64,000 bases of DNA from SZUA-229 sp964531165 (GTDB lineage: Bacteria > Pseudomonadota > Gammaproteobacteria > SZUA-229). The notes under the pieces are model-generated. The model had not been told where the DNA came from. It worked only from the letters and a program-made list of their open reading frames with translations, and did no database searches. Position numbers and translations under genes: made by a program. This document shows positions 1 through 9,280 of this stretch, piece after piece (the stretch's first letter is position 1; every line of letters starts with the position of its first letter). The stretch is taken from contig CAZHEA010000006.1 of assembly GCA_964531165.1 (NCBI GenBank), positions 1 to 64,000 of the forward strand, in the 5' to 3' direction.

Positions 1-152
1 TTGCCATACGCTCCGCCATCTTCATCAATTGTGATGATGCGATCCATCATCAGCATATTATCAACAGGAAGTTGTGCATTGCCTGGGCCGAAGAGCTCTC
101 CATGGCCGCATTTTAAGAGTTCTTCCTTTGTAAATGAACTTTGATTCGTCAT
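1..152 (-). CDS. fabA: 3-hydroxyacyl-ACP dehydratase FabA, N-terminal part only
   Basis: The reverse strand from 152 reads MTNQSSFTKEELLKCGHGEL and continues with LFGPGNAQLP and NMLMMDRI, which matches the start of FabA, the bifunctional dehydratase/isomerase that makes the cis-3-decenoyl-ACP precursor of unsaturated fatty acids. About 50 residues are present. The catalytic histidine and the rest of the hot-dog domain lie beyond the left edge. The start is the ATG at 152-150, which fits the family N-terminus; the upstream ribosome-binding site is weak. Identity rests on the conserved SFTKEELL and LFGP...LPxxNMLMMDR segments. Confidence 0.9.
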   Translation of the reverse strand, partial: MTNQSSFTKEELLKCGHGELFGPGNAQLPVDNMLMMDRIITIDEDGGAYG

Positions 153-328
153 GAGTTTAATTAGCCTTTAGCTGTTTTGTGTATCCTCAGGAGCTCAGTG
201 CCCTGATCATTTTACCAATGATATACAGGATTACCTGTCGGGGTGAATTGTAACGGAAATGAGCCAATGATGGTATGGCTGAAAGCGGTGATTTATATTG
301 AATATTTGATGCGGCGTAATGCTTGCTT

Positions 329-359
329 AAAAAACGGGCCCTGAACTGTGCAGGACCCG
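329..359 (-). terminator. Rho-independent terminator of the DUF4426 gene
   Basis: On the reverse strand a 9-bp stem (CGGGTCCTG / CAGGGCCCG, one G-U wobble) with a 7-nt loop is followed directly by six T residues. It lies 45 bp past the stop codon at 405 and is correctly oriented to end that transcript before fabA. Confidence 0.85.
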
Positions 360-404
360 ATATTAAAATATAGTGTATCTATTGTTATGCTTGTGGAAAC
401 AGGA

Positions 405-854
405 TTAGTCGGTATAAAACTTTTGCTGGAATTTGAACTTGGCAACCAGAGTTTCACCGGCGGGTGTCGCTTTTATCTCAAATTTTAATGTTTCCTGATT
501 GGCGACCTGAGATTGAGCCAGATAGTAAATAGCTTCACCATCATGCACTTCCTTAAACTCCAGGTCTTTAATCTGTCCGGTTAAGTTACTGGCAAAACCA
601 GTTACACTGGCTTTTACCGGACGGGTTACATCGCCATTCTTTTTTTGTACAGTAATATTCACAACCATTCGATTATTGCGACGGGTGAGCGAATAGGCTT
701 TGGCGATTTCGGGGGTCAGGGTGTCACTGCGAAAAGCATTGTAGTGAATGACATAATCACCAAACTGTTTAGAATTTTCAGCATTTACGCTACCTGAAAA
801 CAGAACAAAAAACAGGATAAATAAGCTGTACAGACGGGTTGTGAATTTTGTCAT
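405..854 (-). CDS. DUF4426 family periplasmic protein
   Basis: A 149-residue protein with a clear Sec signal peptide (residues 1-25, hydrophobic core LFILFFVLFSG, cleavage near VNA-E). The mature part carries the DUF4426 hallmarks: FGDYVIHYNAF, LTPEIAKAYSLTRR and NRMVVNITV. The fold is expected to be beta-rich, and the family is found in gammaproteobacteria without an established function. The gene is monocistronic: it has its own terminator at 329-359 and is divergent from the HDOD pair. The start is the ATG at 854, with a purine-rich AGAGAGAG stretch upstream. Family assignment is from recognised motifs; function is unknown. Confidence 0.8.
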   Translation of the reverse strand: MTKFTTRLYSLFILFFVLFSGSVNAENSKQFGDYVIHYNAFRSDTLTPEIAKAYSLTRRNNRMVVNITVQKKNGDVTRPVKASVTGFASNLTGQIKDLEFKEVHDGEAIYYLAQSQVANQETLKFEIKATPAGETLVAKFKFQQKFYTD

Positions 855-1050
855 ATTTCTACTCTCTCTCTTACGGGGATATAGGTTTATGTGATTTATA
901 CTATAGCTTAATTGTAAATGCTTTGCTCAGTTTCACATAGTCATTAATATTTGTGTAAGCTCGGGTAAATAAATATAGCAAAATCATAATGATATTGTTG
1001 ATATGTGCTACTTTTAGTACTAACTGAAACTTATCTGAATCCTGAATATT

Positions 1051-2274
1051 GTGCAAATTGATAATACGCTTCTGAAATTTCTCGTCCCCATCAAGCAGCT
1101 ACAAAGCGAGCATCGTTTACAGATAGCCAACCAGTCACATCTTCTTGAGTTAAATGCCGGTGACGAGTTATCGGCAAATGAAGAGCACCGGTGGTTTGTA
1201 TATCTGGTGCGAGGCAAACTGGACTTACTGGAAATTAACAGCCCGCCGGTGCTACTTGATGCTGGCGATAAGCGGGCGTACTTTCCATTATTTAATGAAG
1301 GTGAGCATAAATCGAGGGTAGTAGCTCAATCTGGTTGTGTGGTTGTACAGTTTGATAAACAGCTTTTTAATACTTTTTTAGAGCAGGAAATTATTAGCGG
1401 TGAAGAGCTTGAAACGATAGAAATGAGCGAGGTTGAAGGTAATCTGTTCACTGAAATTATGCATGCCTTCAATATGGGGGAATTAAAGCTACCCAGCCTG
1501 CCGGAAATAGCGATCAAGGTCAAAAAAGCGCTAGCTAGTCCATATGCCAGCGCGGATGATGTTTCCCGAATTGTAGCAGCAGACCCTGCGATGGCGGCGC
1601 GCATAATTAATGCAGCTAATGGGCCATTAAATCGTGCGGTTGATCCAATCTGCAGCATACAGGCGGCGATTGTACGATTAGGCGTGAATACCAGTCGGGA
1701 GCTGGTTACCAGTTTCGCGATTAAACAGCTATTCACCAGCCGGTCAAAAATGCTCAATCAACGCATGCATGATTTATATGATGCCAGTGTTGATATCGCC
1801 GCAATCAGTTTTGCACTGTCTAAATCAAGTGGCAAACTATCGCCGGATCATATGTTGCTGGCGGGCTTGCTGCATGAAATTGGTGTTATTCCAATATTGA
1901 ACTATATTGAAGAAACCGGCCTGGTGATAAACGATGAAAAAGAACTGGATACAATTATTGATCGTTTGCGAGTCGCCGTCGGCAGCATGGTAATTCAATA
2001 CTGGGGCTTATCAGGCGATTTACTCGCGGTTGTTGAGGGCTTTGAAAACTGGCAGCGTGACGAAAGCAGTGAAATTGATACCTGCGATATGGTGATTATT
2101 GCACAAATATATCATCGCTTGAAACATCATCAACTGGATGATTTGCCTGGTGTTGATCAGGTGCCTGCATTTAAAAAGTTATACCCTGGAAACCAGGGCG
2201 CAGACTTTGCAAAAAATGTGTTTGAGCAGGCGCATGAGGAAATTTCGGCAATTATGAACCTGTTAAAAATGTAG
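1051..2274 (+). CDS. HDOD-domain signalling protein with N-terminal cNMP-binding-like domain (copy 1)
   Basis: 407 residues. Residues 1-130 look like a cyclic-nucleotide-binding-type beta barrel (FVYLVRGKLDLLE) but no classical phosphate-binding cassette is visible. Residues 145-345 form an HDOD domain (LPSLPEIAIKVKKAL, ADPAMAARIINAAN, LGVNTSRELV), a non-enzymatic HD relative that acts as a protein-interaction and signalling module. The HD pair is changed to H275-E276 (LLHEIG). Start: GTG at 1051; a stop at 1036-1038 in frame leaves no upstream ATG. The gene is 5 bp upstream of a full-length paralogue, so the two are almost certainly co-transcribed. Specific target unknown. Confidence 0.8.
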   Translation: MQIDNTLLKFLVPIKQLQSEHRLQIANQSHLLELNAGDELSANEEHRWFVYLVRGKLDLLEINSPPVLLDAGDKRAYFPLFNEGEHKSRVVAQSGCVVVQFDKQLFNTFLEQEIISGEELETIEMSEVEGNLFTEIMHAFNMGELKLPSLPEIAIKVKKALASPYASADDVSRIVAADPAMAARIINAANGPLNRAVDPICSIQAAIVRLGVNTSRELVTSFAIKQLFTSRSKMLNQRMHDLYDASVDIAAISFALSKSSGKLSPDHMLLAGLLHEIGVIPILNYIEETGLVINDEKELDTIIDRLRVAVGSMVIQYWGLSGDLLAVVEGFENWQRDESSEIDTCDMVIIAQIYHRLKHHQLDDLPGVDQVPAFKKLYPGNQGADFAKNVFEQAHEEISAIMNLLKM

Positions 2275-2279
2275 ACTGT

Positions 2280-3518
2280 ATGACTGACACTAAAATAAAT
2301 TTTGAAGAAAAAATTCATCAGTTAATTCCGTTTAATGATCTTGCCAGCGGGGATCGAATTAAACTGGCAAAAACTGGCAAAGTTATTGATCATACAATAG
2401 GTGATACTTTATACGCGAGCGAGTGTAAGGATCAAATTCTTTATTTATTAAGTGGCAAGCTGGATGTCTGTAAACAGTACTTGCAACCGCAGTTGCTGAC
2501 GAGTGATTCAGTGGATGCTCTGCGGCCTGTTTTTTTAGAAAAAGAAGAAGTTGAAACTTATATATTTATACATTCTAATTGTAAAATATGGCAGTTTGAG
2601 CGTAGCCTGTTTAACCGGTTAATTGAAAAAGAAGTACTGATTGATGAGCGTGAGTTAAGTCATCAAATGAACCACGTTGAAAGTAATATTTATCATGAAA
2701 TTATGTACAGCGTTGAAACCGGTCAGCTAAAACTACCAAGCCTGCCGGAAATCGCATTGCGCATTAAAAAGGCCATGCAGGATTCCGATGCAGAGATTGA
2801 TAAAATCAGTAAAATTATCGAGCTGGATCCGGCTATTTCCACGCGCTTAATTAAAGTCGCTAATAGCCCCTTAACCCGTGGTGTAAACCCTATTCATAGT
2901 ATGCGTGATGTGATTGTTCGTCTGGGGCTGAAAATGACGCGTAATCTGGTGCTGAGCTTTAGTGTTGCTCAGCTGTTTAAAACCCGTCATCCTTTTTTAA
3001 AAAAGCAGATGAAGATATTTTATTCGCACAGTATTGAAATAGCGTCCATCTGTTATGCGCTCGGAAAACATATTAAAACACTGGATGCTGATGAGCTGTT
3101 ACTGGCAGGCCTGATTCACGATATCGGTGTTATCCCGGTAATTACCTATATAGAAAAAACCGGTTTGGAAGTAACCACGGAAAAAGAAATTATTCAGTTA
3201 ATATCTTCATTGCGAGTGGTGGTTGGCGTGTTGGTTGTAAAGTCCTGGGATTTACCGAATGAAATGTTAAATGTGGTGAGTCATGCAGAGCACTGGTATC
3301 ACGATAGTGGTGATGATCTGAATATAGAAGATGTGGTTTTAATTGCACAGGTTTATGATAAGTTAAAGCGTAAACAGCTGGCGAACTTACCGGACATTAA
3401 TAAAGTGCCGGCATTTAAAAAGCTGTTTCCCGATAAGCATGATCCGGCATTTGCGATGCAGATTTTAGATGAAGCCAGAGATGAAATTAACGAAATGAAA
3501 GGATTATTGGGGATTTGA
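2280..3518 (+). CDS. HDOD-domain signalling protein with N-terminal cNMP-binding-like domain (copy 2)
   Basis: 412 residues, paralogous to the preceding gene along its whole length: barrel-like N-terminus (ILYLLSGKLDV), then HDOD (LPSLPEIALRIKKAM, LDPAISTRLIKVANSPL, VRLGLKMTRNLV). Unlike copy 1 it keeps the HD pair (LIHDIG, H280-D281) and the earlier histidine (FYSHSIEIA). The strongest matches between the copies are in GQLKLPSLPEIA and the C-terminal VPAFKKL block, so this is a tandem duplication that has diverged. ATG start 5 bp after the copy 1 stop. Converges on the FAD oxidase gene; no terminator hairpin is evident in the 74-bp gap. Confidence 0.8.
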   Translation: MTDTKINFEEKIHQLIPFNDLASGDRIKLAKTGKVIDHTIGDTLYASECKDQILYLLSGKLDVCKQYLQPQLLTSDSVDALRPVFLEKEEVETYIFIHSNCKIWQFERSLFNRLIEKEVLIDERELSHQMNHVESNIYHEIMYSVETGQLKLPSLPEIALRIKKAMQDSDAEIDKISKIIELDPAISTRLIKVANSPLTRGVNPIHSMRDVIVRLGLKMTRNLVLSFSVAQLFKTRHPFLKKQMKIFYSHSIEIASICYALGKHIKTLDADELLLAGLIHDIGVIPVITYIEKTGLEVTTEKEIIQLISSLRVVVGVLVVKSWDLPNEMLNVVSHAEHWYHDSGDDLNIEDVVLIAQVYDKLKRKQLANLPDINKVPAFKKLFPDKHDPAFAMQILDEARDEINEMKGLLGI

Positions 3519-3592
3519 TGACTAAAATTATTATTCGCTAATTCAACTAAACTGGCGATACTTAAAATTCAGTGTTTTTTTATAGTAAAGAA

Positions 3593-4996
3593 TCAGGTAT
3601 ATGCTTTTTCTGGCGAGTCTTCCACAGGTAATGTTTTTCCCGGATTTAATATATTGTTTTTATCAAATACCCGTTTTATCTGATGCATTAAACTGATTTC
3701 TGTTTGCCCCAGTTCTTTTTTTATGTAATCTCTTTTTTCCAGCCCGACACCATGTTCACCGGACAAGCTGCCGTTTAAACTCAATACCAGATCAAAGACA
3801 TCGTTAAGGCACTTTTCGGCGGTTTGCATTTCCATTTTATCATCCGGGTTAACTAATAAATTTACGTGAATGTTGCCATTTCCGGCATGTCCGAAATTAA
3901 CTATTTTTATATTATGTTTTTCACTTAACTGATCAAGTCCGTTGATTAAAGCCGGGATGTTCGAAACCGGCACGACTACGTCTTCATTAATTTTTTTCGG
4001 TGCAATTTTACGTAAACAGGGCGAGAGTGCTTTACGAGTTTGCCAGAGGGCAGCGGCTTCTTCCTTTGTTTGTGCCAGTTCAGTTTCTATATGTCCGTCA
4101 AGTTTGCTGGCAGCAATAATAATATCTGCATCCTGCTGTATGGTATTTGGGTGCCCATCAACTTCAATCATTAACATGGCTGCTGCATCGGTTGGTAAGG
4201 GAGTACTTGAATAGTCACGCACCATGTCCAGTGCATTCTTATCCATAAACTCCAGTGCGCAGGGAGTGACCGATTGCGCCATAATGTTTGAGACGGCGCG
4301 GGCGGCGGCATCGACGCTTTTATAACTGGCTTTTAAAGTATGTTTTGCACTTGGCAGGGGGAGTAGTTTTAAAGTGGCTTGAGTAATTAGAGCGAGATTG
4401 CCTTCTGAGCCAATAATTAACCGGGTTAAATCATAGCCGACGACACCTTTGGTGGTGTGAGTGCCGCATTGAATAATGTCGCCATTACCCGTTACCGCAC
4501 GTAAGCCTAATGTGTTTTCTCTACAGGTGCCGTATTTAACGGCTCGCGGGCCGGCGGAATTATAAGCCAGATTACCCCCTACTGAACAAAATGCAGCACT
4601 GGTTGGATCGGGCGCCCAGAATAAGTTATGTTTTGCAGCGCATTGTTGTATTTCTAAATTGGTTACGCCGGGCTGTACATCCATGCTGCGATTTTTTGCA
4701 TCAATAGAAATGATATTGTGCATGTTTTCAAATGAAATAATAATGCCGTTATCCAGTGGTACGCTGGCACCGGTAGTACCAGTGCCACGGCCACGGGCAA
4801 TTAATGGTGTCCTGAATTTATTACAGGCGAGTATGATCTGTTGCACCTGCTGCTCATTATCGGGAAAAATAACGGCTAAAGGTTGCGAGTAACGTCGGCT
4901 GTTATCATAACCGTAGGTTAGGCATTCAGTGGCGTCAGTTAAAATGTTATCTGTGGAAACGATAGCTTTTAACTGCTTTAGAAATTGCTTTTTCAT
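3593..4996 (-). CDS. FAD-binding oxidoreductase, GlcD / D-lactate dehydrogenase family
   Basis: 467 residues with the two domains of the VAO/PCMH-type GlcD-DLD family: an N-terminal FAD-binding domain (residues 35-215, with ARGRGTGTTGASVPLDNG and GGNLAYNSAGPRAVKYG) and a C-terminal FAD-oxidase domain ending in FGHAGNGNIHVNLLV and GSLSGEHGVGLEK. The family oxidises 2-hydroxy acids such as glycolate, D-lactate or D-2-hydroxyglutarate and passes electrons to the respiratory chain. Substrate cannot be decided here: no glcE or glcF neighbours are present. Last gene of the leftward lpoA-yraN-gmhA block, 84 bp after gmhA. ATG start at 4996. Confidence 0.8.
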   Translation of the reverse strand: MKKQFLKQLKAIVSTDNILTDATECLTYGYDNSRRYSQPLAVIFPDNEQQVQQIILACNKFRTPLIARGRGTGTTGASVPLDNGIIISFENMHNIISIDAKNRSMDVQPGVTNLEIQQCAAKHNLFWAPDPTSAAFCSVGGNLAYNSAGPRAVKYGTCRENTLGLRAVTGNGDIIQCGTHTTKGVVGYDLTRLIIGSEGNLALITQATLKLLPLPSAKHTLKASYKSVDAAARAVSNIMAQSVTPCALEFMDKNALDMVRDYSSTPLPTDAAAMLMIEVDGHPNTIQQDADIIIAASKLDGHIETELAQTKEEAAALWQTRKALSPCLRKIAPKKINEDVVVPVSNIPALINGLDQLSEKHNIKIVNFGHAGNGNIHVNLLVNPDDKMEMQTAEKCLNDVFDLVLSLNGSLSGEHGVGLEKRDYIKKELGQTEISLMHQIKRVFDKNNILNPGKTLPVEDSPEKAYT

Positions 4997-5080
4997 ACTT
5001 GTGACTTTGTAATCATGTGATTTCGTGAATTTATTATATTTACAAAAATAAAAAATCAGAGATGCTCGAAAGCTGTATAT

Positions 5081-5668
5081 CTAGGTGCCCATTAATTGAG
5101 AGTCAACCAGATCGCCGAGGCAGTGAATGATCAGTAAATGGGTTTCCTGTATGCGAATCGGCGAGTCTGAGTCGACACGCACTTCTACATCATCTTCGAG
5201 TAATCGTGCACTGGCTTCGCCGCCATTGTGACCGGTAAGAGCAATGACTTTCATGTTGCGTTCGTGAGCCGTATCGATGGCACTTACAATGTTTCCGGAG
5301 TTTCCACTGGTGGTAATGATTAATAAAATGTCGGTATCCTGCCCGAGTGCGGCAACCTGCCGTGAAAATATCTGGTCATAACTATAGTCATTGGCAATAG
5401 AGGTTAAAACCGAGGTGTCAGTAGAAAGTGCAATGGCGGGTAAGCCCGGACGTTCCATTTGAAAGCGGTTTAACATCTTAGAGGAAAAAAGCTGTGCTTC
5501 ACCGGCTGAGCCGCCATTACCACAGGATAATATTTTTCCACCGGATAATAAACTGTGTGTCATCAGCTGTGCAGCCAGAGCTATTGCATTTTGTGATTTT
5601 TCCAGGGTACGCTGTTTAGTGGCAATGTTCTCTGCAAAGTTTTTTTCGATTATTTCTATTAAATTCAT
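5081..5668 (-). CDS. gmhA: SIS-domain phosphoheptose isomerase (GmhA/DiaA family)
   Basis: 195 residues forming a single SIS sugar-isomerase domain. Visible motifs are GGKILSCGNGGSAGEAQ (phosphosugar loop), LLIITTSGNSGNIVSAI and the C-terminal IQETHLLIIHCLGDLVD. GmhA converts sedoheptulose 7-phosphate to D-glycero-D-manno-heptose 7-phosphate for LPS core. The closely related DiaA binds DnaA and often sits in exactly this place next to yraN and lpoA, so a DiaA-like role cannot be excluded. 27 bp after yraN, in the same operon. Length is normal for the family. Confidence 0.8.
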   Translation of the reverse strand: MNLIEIIEKNFAENIATKQRTLEKSQNAIALAAQLMTHSLLSGGKILSCGNGGSAGEAQLFSSKMLNRFQMERPGLPAIALSTDTSVLTSIANDYSYDQIFSRQVAALGQDTDILLIITTSGNSGNIVSAIDTAHERNMKVIALTGHNGGEASARLLEDDVEVRVDSDSPIRIQETHLLIIHCLGDLVDSQLMGT

Positions 5669-5695
5669 TTTATAATTTCAGTTTTTATGGGGGAA

Positions 5696-6061
5696 TTAAA
5701 AGGCATTTTTAATCCATTCAATATCCTGATTACTGGCTTCACCACTGATCGCTATTACATCGAAGCGTGCGTGATATTCACGGCCTTTCTGCTGCATGTA
5801 GTAGAGAGCCGTTTTCTGTAGCTTTTTTTGCTTGCCCGGAGTTATGCTTGCTTTGGCCCCGCCGAAATTTTTGTTTTTCCGGTAACGAACTTCTATAAAA
5901 ACCAGTGTGCTTTCATGTTGCATAATCAGGTCTATTTCACCGTAGCGACTATGAAAATTTTTAGTAATAAGCTTTAGACTATTCTGGATTAAATAGTCGC
6001 AGGCAATTTGTTCACAAACCTGGCCTTTAGTTAAGTGGTTGCTGAATGGATTGAGTTTCAT
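5696..6061 (-). CDS. yraN: UPF0102 endonuclease-fold protein YraN
   Basis: 121 residues, the usual size of YraN. The nuclease-like core is visible: YGEIDLIM, LVFIEVRYRKN and GGAKASITPGKQKKL, which correspond to the D-ExK-type site of the restriction-endonuclease-like fold. N-terminal GQVCEQIACDYLI is also typical. The biochemical role of the family is not firmly established. The ATG start at 6061 lies 35 bp inside the 3' end of lpoA, so translation is probably coupled. Confidence 0.9.
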   Translation of the reverse strand: MKLNPFSNHLTKGQVCEQIACDYLIQNSLKLITKNFHSRYGEIDLIMQHESTLVFIEVRYRKNKNFGGAKASITPGKQKKLQKTALYYMQQKGREYHARFDVIAISGEASNQDIEWIKNAF

Positions 6062-7931
6062 CGAGGCTTAAATTAACCGGTTGGGTATTAATATCAATTA
6101 AAGTTGGAATGCCGCGTTTGAACTGCGCTGATAATAACTCCCGGTGAATGCGATTAAACGGATCGAGAAAAAGGTTGCCGGTTTGTCCCGAAAAACGCTC
6201 ATAAGTTTTACCCTGCAGGCGCCCCAGAAATGGAATTAAATTATAGGCATCAACACCGAGTGCGAAAAAACGGGTGTAACGCTGTTGTTCAGGCCAGTAA
6301 TTAATCAATGATTGCTTGGCCTTGTTGGGCGGGTTTAATATCCACGGCATATCTAAGAAATTTAAATCATCAATGTCGCGATCTGCCTGCTTATTAATCT
6401 GGCCAGTAAAGGCGTGCGATGTGGCGTATACAGGGATTTCTCCGGCGTAGTGAAACTTGAACTGCGGTTTTAACTGACGCGCATCTTTAGGTGTGGCGGC
6501 CATAAAAATCATATCCACATCCTGACGGCGGTAGGGAGTGAATTTCATTTTTGCACGCATGACATTCTGGATGGCGCGATAACGGCTGTAGCTCTGGTTA
6601 ATATTCAGCATACTCTGGATAGGGCGCTTAAAATCATTTTTATTCGGGGTGTAAGTTTGTGCGCTGATGACTTTACCACCGAGTTCTTCAAAGCGTACCT
6701 GAAATGCATTACGTAAACGTTCACCCCATCGGCCTTCGGGAACCAGTACGGCAGCATGAGTATGTGCCTGTCGAAATGCCATCTCAGCAGACTGGCGTGC
6801 CTCATCTTCTGGCAGTAGTCCAAACTGAAACAGATTCGGGCTAAGCTCGGTTTGTGTGCTGGCATAGTTGAGGGTTAGTGTGGGGACTTCCATTAGCGTG
6901 GACTGGGTTAGCTTATCAACCGCAGATTTCAGAAATGGGCCGATAATAAAGTCAGCACCGTCATCGGCGGCTTTTTTGTAAAAATTCCAGATTGCCGCCT
7001 GATTCTCTCCTGTATCAATAAAGCTGATTTTAGGCTGGAAGCTTTTGTCGGGATGCTGATAATAGGATGACATAATGCCATCGCGGATCGCCGCCGCAAC
7101 TTTTGCATATTTACCACTGAGTGGCAGCAGGATTGCGATATGTTCGGGTTGTTCGATTAATTCAATTTGTTTACGCCCGAGCTCTTTTATAAATGTATCC
7201 ACCGCTGGATGTTTGGGGTATTGTTCCCGCCAAAATGCAATGCCATCCTGCAGGTATTGCCAGTCAACCTGTCCACGCTTGGCGATTTTTGCCAGTTCAA
7301 CCCAGCCGAGAAAGTCATCGTTGAGTGGAGCATTGCTAATTTGATGCAAACTGGTGGCGGGTAGTAGAGACAGGGCTTCCCATATTGCCTGATGATTTAT
7401 TTCCAGATCGAACGGGTCGCTTAATAATTTATCCATCTGTACACGGGTTTTGGCAGATTCTAATGGGTAGCTGGCATCAAGGAAGGCTCTTGCGCGTAAT
7501 CGCATCAGCCGAATCTGTTGTTCGTCGGGCAGAATGCGGGCAATAGTTAAACGTTTTAATGCCTGTCGCGCTTCGCCGCGATTAATGTCTATTTCAGCGC
7601 TCAGTAACTGAACCTCTACATTGATATCTTCATCCACAAATTCAGGGTCGAGTTGAGATAGCTGGGTCTTTGCAAGATCGAACTGGTTCTGCTGAATTAA
7701 TATCTGCGTGGCTTTTATTAAATAGGTATTACGATCTGCGTCGGCGGATGCGGCCGCCAGTTCAATATACTGAGTAGCTGATTCTGAAGGTGTTGATGTT
7801 TGAGTGGAATCTTCAGTGCCGGATGTAACGGTGCCGGAAAGGTCATCGTCGATAATACGGTCTTTTGGCGTGCATCCGTAGAAATTCAGAGTGATAATAA
7901 AGAGTGCGCAACTGCGTAAAAATAAAGTCAT
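6027..7931 (-). CDS. lpoA: Penicillin-binding protein activator LpoA (LppC family lipoprotein)
   Basis: 634 residues. An N-terminal lipoprotein signal ends in the somewhat atypical lipobox FYGC (Cys20). Residues 50-250 are helical, TPR-like; residues 260-615 are the periplasmic-binding-protein-like LpoA C-domain (IALLLPLSGKYAKVAAAIRDG, DDGADFIIGPFLKSAVDKL, AAVLVPEGRWGERL, VDMIFMAATPKDARQLKP). LpoA sits in the outer membrane and stimulates the bifunctional synthase PBP1A. Position divergent from rsmI and followed by yraN is the conserved gammaproteobacterial arrangement. ATG at 7931. Confidence 0.92.
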   Translation of the reverse strand: MTLFLRSCALFIITLNFYGCTPKDRIIDDDLSGTVTSGTEDSTQTSTPSESATQYIELAAASADADRNTYLIKATQILIQQNQFDLAKTQLSQLDPEFVDEDINVEVQLLSAEIDINRGEARQALKRLTIARILPDEQQIRLMRLRARAFLDASYPLESAKTRVQMDKLLSDPFDLEINHQAIWEALSLLPATSLHQISNAPLNDDFLGWVELAKIAKRGQVDWQYLQDGIAFWREQYPKHPAVDTFIKELGRKQIELIEQPEHIAILLPLSGKYAKVAAAIRDGIMSSYYQHPDKSFQPKISFIDTGENQAAIWNFYKKAADDGADFIIGPFLKSAVDKLTQSTLMEVPTLTLNYASTQTELSPNLFQFGLLPEDEARQSAEMAFRQAHTHAAVLVPEGRWGERLRNAFQVRFEELGGKVISAQTYTPNKNDFKRPIQSMLNINQSYSRYRAIQNVMRAKMKFTPYRRQDVDMIFMAATPKDARQLKPQFKFHYAGEIPVYATSHAFTGQINKQADRDIDDLNFLDMPWILNPPNKAKQSLINYWPEQQRYTRFFALGVDAYNLIPFLGRLQGKTYERFSGQTGNLFLDPFNRIHRELLSAQFKRGIPTLIDINTQPVNLSLDETQSIQQPLN

Positions 7932-8011
7932 TATATAATGTAGTTCAACTGATGTGGTTGTTGGGTGTTAATATAGGAATGAGAGTATCTGTTTTGGAGT
8001 CGCAACTGTCA

Positions 8012-8851
8012 ATGAATCAAGGCACACTTTATATAATTGCTACGCCGATTGGCAATCGTGCGGATATGGGGGAACGGGCTATTTCTGTTTTAAAGCAGGT
8101 GGATCTTATTGCGGCAGAAGATACCCGGCATAGCAAAAACCTGTTACAGCATTTTAATATCAGTACACCGATGCAGGCTTATCATGAGCATAATGAAGAG
8201 CAGGCCACGCCAAAGCTAATTGCACGGCTGCAGGCGGGAGATAATATTGCACTAATTTCCGATGCGGGTACGCCATTATTAAGTGATCCCGGATACCGGT
8301 TGGTAAAAGCAGCGCATCAGTTTGCCGTTAAGGTCAGCCCTGTTCCCGGTGCCTGTGCAGCGATAGCCGCTTTATCCGTTAGCGGACTGGCGACCGATCG
8401 TTTTATGTTTGCAGGCTTTGCGCCGCATAAACAGGGTGCGAGACAGAATTTTTATCGCGAATTTGAACATCAGGCCGCCACTTTGGTGTTTTATGAATCA
8501 AGCCACAGAATCGTTGCTTCGGTAAAGGATATGCTGGAGGTGTTTGGAAAGCAGCGACACATCGTGCTTGCCAGAGAGATAACCAAGTTGTTTGAAACGA
8601 TTCATAGTACGACACTGGGTGAGTTGCCGGAATGGTTGGAAGCCGATTCAAATCAGCAGAAAGGGGAATTTGTACTCGTGCTGGCTGGAATAAGTGTACA
8701 ATTGAGCACGCAAACGGCTGAGTTAAATCAGTTATTGAAGGTGTTGCTGGATGAGTTACCTGTAAAGCAGGCGAGTAAAATAGCAGCAAAAATAACCGGT
8801 ATGAAAAAGAATGCGGTGTATAAGCTGGCATTAGAGCTATCTGGTAAGTAG
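8012..8851 (+). CDS. rsmI: 16S rRNA 2'-O-ribose C1402 methyltransferase RsmI
   Basis: 279 residues from the chosen start. Tetrapyrrole-methylase fold with the RsmI signatures GTLYIIATPIGN, DLIAAEDTRHSKNLL, ALISDAGTPLLSDPGYRLV, VPGACAAIAALSVSGL and FYESSHRI. It methylates C1402 of 16S rRNA using SAM. Start choice: the frame is open back to 7904 and an ATG exists at 7979, but family proteins begin just before GTLYIIATPIGN, so the ATG at 8012 is preferred; GGAG at 7995-7998 lies 13 bp upstream. Divergent from lpoA with an 80-bp gap. Confidence 0.92.
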   Translation: MNQGTLYIIATPIGNRADMGERAISVLKQVDLIAAEDTRHSKNLLQHFNISTPMQAYHEHNEEQATPKLIARLQAGDNIALISDAGTPLLSDPGYRLVKAAHQFAVKVSPVPGACAAIAALSVSGLATDRFMFAGFAPHKQGARQNFYREFEHQAATLVFYESSHRIVASVKDMLEVFGKQRHIVLAREITKLFETIHSTTLGELPEWLEADSNQQKGEFVLVLAGISVQLSTQTAELNQLLKVLLDELPVKQASKIAAKITGMKKNAVYKLALELSGK

Positions 8852-9280
8852 TTGATAAATTTATAAATAATATGCCCACGCACCATAATGGTGTGAAAAA
8901 TGACAGAATATTTTACACTTTTATAAAGGCATAAGTGATTGATATTTATTGAAATATTTAAAATTTCAAAAAACGCATTATAAAAACCACATTTCTCTGT
9001 CGATTAAATTGACAAATACTTTATTTTTTATATAGGATCAGTGTTAGAATAATAATTAAACTATTGTTTATTATGGATAATATTTAAATAGGTACAGAAA
9101 GTGTACTATAACTTGTCAGGCGTACAGCCCGAGCATAAATAAAATCTAAAGTTATAGTAACTAAGTATTAAGCATTGGAATGTACTGCGTTTAAATGATA
9201 AAAAAAGTGAAATTGCCGTGTATTTTGAATTGGATTTTAACAAGTCAGGTACTCAATTAGTTATAGGACGGAGTTGAAAG
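8852..9280. other. 429-bp AT-rich intergenic region upstream of the TPR-like pair
   Basis: No credible gene. It holds a short palindrome CACCATAATGGTG (8881-8893), a good candidate promoter at 9009-9036, and several GTAC-centred words, including GTACA-N5-TGTAC at 9092-9106, that might be regulator sites. The long untranslated leader (about 240 bp from the promoter to 9281) is unexplained. Confidence 0.5.
9009..9036 (+). promoter_or_regulatory. Candidate sigma-70 promoter for the first TPR-like gene
   Basis: A perfect -35 TTGACA at 9009-9014 is followed after 16 bp by TATAGG (9031-9036); TAGGAT at 18-bp spacing is an alternative -10. A further TAGAAT lies at 9045-9050. Called from sequence match only. 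Confidence 0.45.

Noticed and set aside
3593..4996. Calling the FAD oxidase glycolate oxidase GlcD
   Set aside because: The family includes D-lactate and D-2-hydroxyglutarate dehydrogenases and no glcE or glcF is nearby, so no symbol is given.
7904..8011. 36-codon extension of rsmI
   Set aside because: It would overlap the lpoA start on the other strand and is not found in RsmI proteins, which begin near GTLYIIATPIGN.
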